DNA of 9,504 nt from Hyphomicrobiales bacterium (GTDB lineage: Bacteria; Pseudomonadota; Alphaproteobacteria; Rhizobiales; Beijerinckiaceae): the NCBI GenBank assembly GCA_015655535.1, contig JAATEW010000268.1:1-9504 (forward strand), given 5' to 3'. The notes beneath the pieces are model-generated. The model was given only the letters and a program-made list of their open reading frames with translations, was not told the origin of the DNA and searched no databases. A program made the position numbers and the translations under genes. Position 1 is the stretch's first letter. Every line of letters begins with the position of its first letter. Of this stretch, positions 1-4,661 are shown piece after piece.

Positions 1-50
1 CGCGTTTTTTTGACGCGAACCGGGACCCTCTTCGTTTGGAAACGCTTGGT

Positions 51-668
51 TCATTGCATGACGGCGGGTTTAAGAATGCACACCATCATGGCTGCGGCGG
101 GCTCGGCCGAGACGTTGCTGATCGTATGCGGCCTGTCGCAGCGATAGCGCAAGGTTTCCCCTGCCCGGGCCCGCTCGACAGTGCCCGCGACCTCGACCTC
201 GATCTCGCCGAGGTTCACCGATAGACATTCGACCGAGCCGCGCTGATGCGCCTCGGAATCCAGCACGCCGCCGGGATCGGCCGAGAACTCATACCATTGC
301 AGCCATTCGACCGTCTTGATCCAGCCGATGATCGCAAGCCGGCATTTGCCGTCATCCGACATCAGGATCGGCGTGTCGCCCTTCGAGCATTTTTCCAAGA
401 AGGGCTCGTCTTCGGCGGCCTGCAAGACGCGCTCGATCGACACGTCGAGCGCATGCGCGAGCCGCCAAATGGTCGCCAAGGTGGGGTTGGTCTCGTTGCG
501 CTCGATCTGGCTGATGATCGATTTCGCGACGCCGGATTGCTCGGACAATTCCGACAGCGAAAGATTATAGGCCTTGCGCAGGCGCTGCACCGTCTTGCCG
601 AGCTGACCGGATAAAGCGACCGCGCCAGCCTCAAGCGCCTTCGCCTTGTCGCGCCCTTCAACGCCCAT
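51..668 (-). CDS. XRE-family HTH transcriptional regulator with C-terminal cupin domain
   Basis: A 205-residue cytoplasmic DNA-binding regulator. Residues about 25-82 form an XRE/Cro-type helix-turn-helix; the stretch LSELSEQSGVAKSIISQIER with the following NPTLATIWRLAHAL is the typical recognition-helix region. Residues about 120-200 form a small cupin barrel: H141 and E147 lie in the first cupin motif, and the second motif ends in PHTISN with H181 and N185. HTH-cupin proteins of this size (about 180-210 residues) usually sense a small ligand or metal through the cupin and often repress nearby genes; the ligand cannot be read here. The start is supported by GAGAG (plus-strand 675-679) 6 bases upstream of the ATG. 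It lies 77 bases downstream of the 240-residue gene on the same strand. A dyad in that gap may be its autoregulatory operator. The target genes are unknown; none of the neighbours is an obvious catabolic gene. Family call is firm, specific role is open. Confidence 0.93.
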   Translation of the reverse strand: MGVEGRDKAKALEAGAVALSGQLGKTVQRLRKAYNLSLSELSEQSGVAKSIISQIERNETNPTLATIWRLAHALDVSIERVLQAAEDEPFLEKCSKGDTPILMSDDGKCRLAIIGWIKTVEWLQWYEFSADPGGVLDSEAHQRGSVECLSVNLGEIEVEVAGTVERARAGETLRYRCDRPHTISNVSAEPAAAMMVCILKPAVMQ

Positions 669-700
669 GCCATGCTCTCAGGTGGGAAAAACTGTTTGAG

Positions 701-733
701 ATAATAACCGATTTCGTTTGAAATATCGAACGG
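701..733 (-). promoter_or_regulatory. Possible promoter/operator dyad upstream of the XRE-cupin gene
   Basis: The 77-base gap between the 240-residue gene and the regulator contains ATTTC (711-715) and GAAAT (720-724) around a GTTT spacer. The symmetry continues imperfectly outward to CCG (708-710) and CGG (731-733). On the minus strand, TATTAT (plus 701-706) resembles a -10 box and is about 33 bases from the start codon, so the dyad would cover the -35/spacer region, where a repressor would sit. No convincing -35 hexamer is visible. The dyad could instead be a weak hairpin after the upstream gene, but it has no U-tract in that direction. The sequence symmetry is seen; the regulatory function is inferred. 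Confidence 0.25.
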
Positions 734-745
734 TTCTTGGCCGAT

Positions 746-1468
746 TCAGGAAAAAAGCGCGAGTTTGTCGGCCAAAGAGAGCCGATCGAGCGCGGCGAGC
801 GCTGCCAGGCGCGGATCGTCGCCGCCTGGAACCTGCAACGGCATAGCACGCGGCAGCGAGGGCGGCGGAGGCGCGGGCTTGGCCATATCCTTGGGTAGCT
901 CTTGCGGGGCTTCGAGCGCGGGCCGTACCTCGGCAGCGGGCGCATGCGCGCGCGATGGCGGCGACGCGGCGGCAGGAGTCCATGGCGGCAGCGGCGCCGG
1001 TTTGGGGATCTTCTTGGGCGGTTCTTTTGGCGCTTCAGGCGCCGGCTTGGCCACGGCTGCAAGACGCGGCACCGAGCCGGAGGCTGGAAAAGGTTCGGCT
1101 GCCGAAGGCTTGGGCAGGCCGGCGATGGCGCGGGCCTGGGTTTCGAGATCGTCGCAGAGATAGGCGTCGGCGCCGCTCTCGCGCAACTCCTCGATGATAT
1201 CTGCGAGGCGTTGCGCAATGTCGTCAGCGCGCTGCGTCAAAAGCCGCAGATGCGGCGAGGCGGCCTCGGGCGGCGGCAAGGCGCGCTGGCTCATGACGAC
1301 GGTCTCGAGCCGGCCGATGGCCGCGAGCATGTCCTGCACTTCTTCGACGCGGTTGCGCCGCGCATATTCGGTGAGGAACCAGCGGCCACGCACCGTCTCG
1401 ACGACGGCCGCGTGGATCGCGTCATAATCCTCTTCAGTCATGCCTTCCGGCGGCGGAGTGGCAGCCAT
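746..1468 (-). CDS. Hypothetical protein with helical N-terminus and repetitive Pro/Ala-rich tail
   Basis: A 240-residue protein that I cannot assign to a named family. Residues 10-60 look helical and are the most conserved-looking part, including RGRWFLTEYARRNR (27-40); I recall similar stretches in uncharacterised alphaproteobacterial proteins but cannot verify this. Residues 75-118 form a second amphipathic, probably coiled-coil segment (TQRADDIAQRLADIIEELRE). Residues 119-218 are a low-complexity proline/alanine/lysine-rich linker containing a duplicated unit of about 27 residues. The last 23 residues return to a hydrophobic helix ending LADKLALFS, which may be a short binding motif. There is no signal peptide or membrane span, so it is likely cytoplasmic. 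The start is uncertain: M1 has AAGGG 11 bases upstream, while M10 (codon at 1439-1441) has GGAAGG only one base away, too close to be ideal. It lies divergent from the kinase cluster and upstream of the XRE gene. Confidence 0.75.
   Translation of the reverse strand: MAATPPPEGMTEEDYDAIHAAVVETVRGRWFLTEYARRNRVEEVQDMLAAIGRLETVVMSQRALPPPEAASPHLRLLTQRADDIAQRLADIIEELRESGADAYLCDDLETQARAIAGLPKPSAAEPFPASGSVPRLAAVAKPAPEAPKEPPKKIPKPAPLPPWTPAAASPPSRAHAPAAEVRPALEAPQELPKDMAKPAPPPPSLPRAMPLQVPGGDDPRLAALAALDRLSLADKLALFS
848..1051 (-). repeat. Two-copy direct repeat encoding the Pro/Ala-rich linker
   Basis: Residues 140-166 and 181-207 of the 240-residue protein align over about 27 positions with a fixed offset of 41 residues (123 bases). 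Shared pattern: PA-x-EAP-x-E-x-PK, then KPAP-x-PP. Copy 1 is encoded at about 971-1051 and copy 2 at about 848-928. The DNA copies are visibly related but diverged (for example, GGCTTGGCC and GGTTTGGGG occur at equivalent points). This fits an old internal duplication in a disordered linker rather than a mobile repeat. Confidence 0.6.
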
Positions 1469-1590
1469 CTCGTGCGCGGCCCTTGCGGAGACGAATCATT
1501 CGGAAGGAGTGTGCGGCATGGCCGCAAGAAGGCAAGCCGTCAGCCCTATATTCCTCGCCCCCCTTTGGAATAAGCTGCGCGCGATACCAT

Positions 1591-1616
1591 CCGCGCCGTT
1601 AAGATTAACGCCGCGG
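1591..1616. promoter_or_regulatory. Near-perfect 26-base palindrome in the divergent intergenic region
   Basis: CGTTAA (1597-1602) and TTAACG (1605-1610) form a perfect 6-base inverted repeat around a 2-base centre (GA). After one C/C mismatch on each side, the symmetry resumes with CCGCG (1591-1595) against CGCGG (1612-1616), so 11 of 12 positions per arm pair. It ends 19 bases before the TTG and 37 before the ATG candidate start of the CHASE3 kinase gene. The tiny centre and the absence of a following T-run argue against an intrinsic terminator. A dimeric-regulator operator is the simplest reading; a 5'-UTR stem-loop is possible. The rest of the 1469-1635 intergenic region shows a weak -10-like TATATT (1547-1552) and no clear -35. 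Confidence 0.5.
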
Positions 1617-1635
1617 AGCAGCCATAGAGGCGCCT

Positions 1636-2232
1636 TTGACATTCGGATCACCGATGATGCCCATGCCGCGCTACGGGATGCCAAGCTCTCAAAGCGCCTT
1701 CTTCCGCTCGACCGCGCTGACTATCCTGATCGGCTTGGCGGCGCTTATCGCCATTGTGGCGGCCACGCTATGGCTTGTCGGCGAGACCCGCATCTATTCC
1801 GACACATTGGACCGCGCCCGCCAGGAGCGCGCGGCTGTGGCAGCGCTCCATATCCTCATATTGCAAGCGGAAACGAGTCAGCGCGGCTATCTGTTGACCA
1901 ACAATGAAGCCTATCTCGAACCCTATGATTCAGCCGTCGCGAAGATCGGCCCGCAGCTCGATCGCGTCCGCTCGATGCTGAGCGGCGCCGATGCCGCGCC
2001 GACGGCCAGCCGCCTCGTCACCACCATAGACGGGGTCCTCGCCAAGCTGAAGGAAACGATCGATCTTGCCCGGATCGACGGCCGCCGCGACACAGCGCTG
2101 GCGCTCTTCAGCAGCAATGACGAACGCGAGTTGATGGTGGATGAGCAAAAAGCCTTCATGGATCTCGTCGCACGCGCCGATCAGAACATCAGTCAGAGCG
2201 TGGAGCGGCAGCAAATCGCCATATCGCAATAG
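1636..2232 (+). CDS. N-terminal fragment: TM1 plus CHASE3 periplasmic sensor domain
   Basis: A 198-residue product with one transmembrane helix (about residues 26-48, LTILIGLAALIAIVAATLWL), then a helical periplasmic domain (about 55-195). It contains the CHASE3 signature LQAETSQRGYLLTNNEAYLE (about 76-95). CHASE3 is an extracytoplasmic four-helix sensor found in kinases, cyclases and chemoreceptors; its ligands are mostly unknown. The TTG start at 1636 is favoured slightly by AGAGG (1626-1630) 5 bases upstream. ATG at 1654 or 1657, with GGA at 1645-1647, is a reasonable alternative and would give MMPMPRYG. The fragment ends before TM2, so alone it would be a membrane-anchored sensor with no output domain. 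This region also contains long shadow frames on the minus strand, which I disregard. Confidence 0.75.
   Translation: MTFGSPMMPMPRYGMPSSQSAFFRSTALTILIGLAALIAIVAATLWLVGETRIYSDTLDRARQERAAVAALHILILQAETSQRGYLLTNNEAYLEPYDSAVAKIGPQLDRVRSMLSGADAAPTASRLVTTIDGVLAKLKETIDLARIDGRRDTALALFSSNDERELMVDEQKAFMDLVARADQNISQSVERQQIAISQ
2230..2232 (+). other. In-frame amber codon separating sensor and kinase halves
   Basis: Codons read ATA TCG CAA TAG CGT CTT GTC ATT, in the same frame as both halves. The TAG sits between the end of CHASE3 and the first residue of the hydrophobic TM2. No frameshift is needed to restore the protein, only a sense codon at this position. Confidence 0.95.
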
Positions 2233-2298
2233 CGTCTTGTCATTTTCGGCGGCGCGCTCGTCATTATCGCCGTCACTGCCGGAAATGCCTTTGTAGTT

Positions 2299-3165
2299 TT
2301 GCGCTATACGAGACGATTGGCGCAGGCCCAACGCGAGGTGCAGGACCTCAACGCGGGCCTTGAAGAGCGCGTGCGCGAACGGACCGCCGATCTCGGCCGC
2401 GCCAATGAAGAAGTCCAGCGCTTCGCCTATATTGTGACGCATGACCTGCGGGCGCCGCTCGTCAACATCATGGGCTTCACGAGCGAATTGGAAACGAGCC
2501 TCGCGCCGGTCCAGGCCTTTATCGGCCGCACCGAAGAGACGGGTGATCCCGTCGTCAAAAATGCACGGCTCGCCGTGCTTGAAGATCTCCCAGAAGCGAT
2601 CGGTTTCATCCGGTCTTCGACGCGCAAGATGGACGGGCTGATCAATGCCATCCTTAAACTGTCGCGCGAGGGCCGCCGCAGCTTGAAACCGGAGCCGGTC
2701 GATCTCGACGCGCTCCTGCATGCCGCGGCGGAGAGCGTGCGGCATCAAATCATCGACGCCAAAGGCACGGTCACGATCAAAGGAAAGGTTAACCCAATTG
2801 TGTCCGACAAGCTGGCGCTCGATCAGATTTTTGGTAATCTTCTCGACAATGCGGTGAAATATCGTGATCCGAAGCGGCCGCTGTCGATTAGAATCCAGAC
2901 CGGCGAAGAACCTGGCCGCTCCATTTCCATCGCGATCGAAGACAATGGGCGCGGCATAGCCAAACAGGATCACGAACGCGTCTTTGAGCTTTTCCGCCGT
3001 TCCGGCCCGCAGGACCAGCGGGGGGAAGGTATCGGCCTTGCCCATGTCCGGGCCATGGTCCGGAATTTGGGCGGCGACATTACGCTTTCATCCGAATTGG
3101 GATATGGAACGACGTTCAAAGTCATTCTTCCCAAAGATCTGCGCAAGGTAACCGGAGCTGACTGA
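2299..3165 (+). CDS. C-terminal fragment: HisKA-HATPase histidine kinase core
   Basis: Numbered from TTG 2299, this is 288 residues. It has a coiled coil (7-45), HisKA with H48 in YIVTHDLRAPLVNIMGF, and a dimerisation helix to about 125. A HATPase_c domain (about 165-282) follows, with N-box LLDNAVKY (N184), G1 EDNGRGI (D215, G217, G219) and G2 GEGIGLAH (G242-H249). All catalytic residues are present, in the style of phytochrome/CHASE3-type kinases that pair with Rcp1-like receivers. The open frame really begins at 2233 and encodes TM2 (FGGALVIIAVTAGNAFVV). TTG 2299 has no usable ribosome binding site (nearest GGA is 15 bases off) and lies at the end of TM2, so independent translation is doubtful. 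It ends one base before the next gene, implying coupled expression in an operon. Confidence 0.82.
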   Translation: MRYTRRLAQAQREVQDLNAGLEERVRERTADLGRANEEVQRFAYIVTHDLRAPLVNIMGFTSELETSLAPVQAFIGRTEETGDPVVKNARLAVLEDLPEAIGFIRSSTRKMDGLINAILKLSREGRRSLKPEPVDLDALLHAAAESVRHQIIDAKGTVTIKGKVNPIVSDKLALDQIFGNLLDNAVKYRDPKRPLSIRIQTGEEPGRSISIAIEDNGRGIAKQDHERVFELFRRSGPQDQRGEGIGLAHVRAMVRNLGGDITLSSELGYGTTFKVILPKDLRKVTGAD

Positions 3166-3166
3166 C

Positions 3167-3604
3167 GTGAGCGAAAATGCAAAGCCAGTGAAGATCGTCA
3201 TGATCGAGGATGACGAAGGCCATGCGCGGCTGATCGAAAAAAACATAAGACGCGCCGGTGTCAGCAATGAAATCATCCCTTTCACCAATGGGACCGATGC
3301 GCTTGGCTTTCTCTTCGGCGCGGACAGTCCGGGAAAAGGCAGCCATCTGCTCGTTCTTCTCGATTTGAATCTGCCGGACATGACCGGCATCGACATTCTT
3401 GAGCGGATCAAATCCGATGCGGCGACGCGCAGACTGCCTGTCGTGGTGCTGACGACGACGGATGACGCGCGCGAAATCCAGCGCTGCTACGACCTTGGCG
3501 CTAATGTCTATATTACCAAGCCGGTCGACTACGACGGCTTCGCCAATGCCATCCGCCAGCTCGGTCTCTTCTTCACCGTCATGCAGGTTCCGGAAGCCAA
3601 TTGA
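3167..3604 (+). CDS. Rcp1-like single-domain response regulator
   Basis: A 145-residue stand-alone CheY-fold receiver with no output domain. The acidic pocket is E14/D15/D16 (VMIEDDEGHA), the phospho-acceptor is D66 (VLLDLNLPDMTG), the switch threonine is T96 (VVVLTTT), and the conserved lysine is K118 before proline (YITKPV). The ILERIKSD and GANVYITKPVDYDGF segments resemble Rcp1-type receivers, which are phosphorylated by phytochrome-like kinases and hand the phosphate on or act by protein contact. The GTG start at 3167 lies one base after the preceding kinase's TGA (3163-3165) and has GGAG (3154-3157) 9 bases upstream. The cognate donor is presumably the neighbouring CHASE3 kinase; if that is broken, this receiver would be orphaned or served by the downstream kinase. 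Confidence 0.93.
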   Translation: MSENAKPVKIVMIEDDEGHARLIEKNIRRAGVSNEIIPFTNGTDALGFLFGADSPGKGSHLLVLLDLNLPDMTGIDILERIKSDAATRRLPVVVLTTTDDAREIQRCYDLGANVYITKPVDYDGFANAIRQLGLFFTVMQVPEAN

Positions 3605-3607
3605 CCT

Positions 3608-4639
3608 ATGCCGACGCCCGTCTCCGTTCTTTATGTCGACGACGATCCGGGCTTGACGCGCCTGATCCAAAGAACGCTCGGCCGTCGCGGCTACAACGTG
3701 GAAATTGCCTCGACCACCGAAGATGGCCTTGAGCGGATCGCAAAAGGCGGAATCGATGTCGTGGCGCTCGATCATTTTCTGCCGACGGGCACCGGCCTCG
3801 ATTTTCTCGCCGCCATGCGCGGCCTCCCGGCCCTGCCCGCGGTGGTCTATGTCACAGGCACGGACGAGACGGCCGTGGCGATCGCCGCGCTTAAAGCCGG
3901 CGCCTCGGATTATGTTTTAAAAACCGTGGGCACAGAATTTCTGGAGCTTCTCGGAAGCGCCATAGACCAAGCCGTCGAAAAGGTACGTCTCGAACGCGAG
4001 CGCGACCGCGCCTTGGAAGACATGCGCCAGGCGCGCGACCGCGCCGAGATCCTGCTCAATGAAGTCAATCATCGTGTCGCAAACAGCCTCGCCCTGATTG
4101 CGAGCCTCGTGCGGATGCAGGCGCGCACGCATGAAGATTCTTCGGTGAAATCCGCCTTGGAAGAAGTGCAGTCCCGGATTTCCGCCATCGCCGGCGTGCA
4201 TCGGCGCCTCTATACGTCGGAAGATGTCCGCTACGTCGAACTCTCGGGCTATCTCGCGAGCCTTCTCGACGAACTCGGCGAGACGCTCAAGGCCACCGGG
4301 CACGCCTCCAAGCTCCGGTTCACAGCCGATCCCATCACCGTTCAAACCGACAAAGCGATCTGGATCGGTATCGTCATCACCGAGCTTGTCACCAATGCGT
4401 TCAAATATGCCTATCCCGAAACCGAGCCCGGCGAGATCCGCGTGCAATTTCGCGAAGTCGGTCCGCGCCGCGTGCGTCTGTCGGTCGAAGACGATGGGAT
4501 CGGGTGGAAAGGCGAAGGCCCTGCGAAAGGGACGGGCCTCGGCAGCCGCATTGTCAGCACGACGGCGCGAAGCCTCGGATCCTCCGTCGCCTATGACGGG
4601 ACGATAGGATGCCGCGTCAGCCTCGAATTCGAGGTGTGA
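3608..4639 (+). CDS. Receiver-HisKA_2 hybrid histidine kinase
   Basis: A 343-residue soluble protein. Residues 4-122 are a receiver domain (D11-D13 acidic pocket, D55 phospho-acceptor in VALDHFLPTGTG, T83, K105). Residues 123-148 are a charged coiled coil. Residues 149-225 are a HisKA_2-type dimerisation/phosphotransfer domain with H155 in LLNEVNHRVANSLALIASLV. Residues about 240-343 are a HATPase with N263 in ITELVTNAFKYAYP and G1 EDDGIGW. The kinase type is the HisKA_2/HWE-related class common in alphaproteobacteria, where several feed the PhyR general stress pathway; that link is only inference here. K105 is followed by Thr, not the usual cis-Pro, and the motif is NHRVAN where HHRVKN is typical. 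ATG 3608 lies 3 bases after the previous stop with GGAAG 11 bases upstream, so it is co-transcribed with the Rcp1-like gene. It has no membrane segment, so its input must come through D55 or partner proteins. Confidence 0.92.
   Translation: MPTPVSVLYVDDDPGLTRLIQRTLGRRGYNVEIASTTEDGLERIAKGGIDVVALDHFLPTGTGLDFLAAMRGLPALPAVVYVTGTDETAVAIAALKAGASDYVLKTVGTEFLELLGSAIDQAVEKVRLERERDRALEDMRQARDRAEILLNEVNHRVANSLALIASLVRMQARTHEDSSVKSALEEVQSRISAIAGVHRRLYTSEDVRYVELSGYLASLLDELGETLKATGHASKLRFTADPITVQTDKAIWIGIVITELVTNAFKYAYPETEPGEIRVQFREVGPRRVRLSVEDDGIGWKGEGPAKGTGLGSRIVSTTARSLGSSVAYDGTIGCRVSLEFEV
4621..4634. repeat. Perfect 14-base palindrome at the convergent gene ends
   Basis: CCTCGAATTCGAGG is its own reverse complement. 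It lies in the last codons of the hybrid kinase gene and 28 bases past the stop of the convergent SrfC-like gene. As RNA it gives a 5-bp stem with an AAUU loop on either strand. No U-tract follows in either direction, so it is at best a weak bidirectional hairpin. The gap between the two convergent stops is only 22 bases and no other terminator is visible. Confidence 0.3.
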
Positions 4640-4661
4640 CACAGACCAAAGCTAAAACCGC

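Larger units (their letters stand above)
1636..3165 (+). pseudogene. CHASE3-domain sensor histidine kinase interrupted by an in-frame TAG
   Basis: Read through one TAG (2230-2232), this is a single 509-codon frame with the full order expected of a membrane sensor kinase. That order is TM1 (about residues 26-48), periplasmic CHASE3, TM2 (encoded at 2233-2300, immediately after the TAG), a coiled-coil linker, HisKA with the phospho-accepting His at codon 2440-2442, and HATPase. No other stop interrupts 311 downstream codons, and domain spacing across the TAG is normal, so only the stop is abnormal. CAG-to-TAG (Gln) is one simple single-base origin. The locus may be a recent pseudogene, a sequencing error, or a gene relying on amber suppression; the sequence alone cannot tell these apart. 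The two open parts are described separately. Confidence 0.65.

Noticed and set aside
1..17. CGCGT/ACGCG inverted repeat with a T-run, considered as a terminator for the XRE-cupin gene
   Set aside because: The T-run lies in the loop, and in the minus-strand direction it reads as A residues with no U-tract after the stem. The nearby CGTTT/AAACG (33-44) is also too short to call.
1567..1600. GGAAT...CGTT considered as an EcfG-type general stress promoter
   Set aside because: The spacing is 25 bases instead of about 16-17, and the first element is GGAAT rather than GGAAC.
1597..1610. TTAA pairs in the palindrome considered as a CtrA binding site
   Set aside because: The two TTAA elements are 2 bases apart, not the 7 of the TTAA-N7-TTAA consensus.
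2299..2301. TTG considered as a true start giving an independent soluble kinase gene
   Set aside because: There is no ribosome binding site at a usable distance, and the codons just upstream in frame encode the expected TM2 helix, so the frame belongs to the upstream sensor.
1930..3045. 371-codon open frame on the minus strand opposite the histidine kinase
   Set aside because: It is antisense to a clearly homologous CHASE3/kinase frame, has no family motifs, and long antisense frames are common in GC-rich DNA.
3122..3775. 217-codon minus-strand frame opposite the Rcp1-like receiver
   Set aside because: The plus strand has a complete receiver with all catalytic residues in place; the minus frame shows none.
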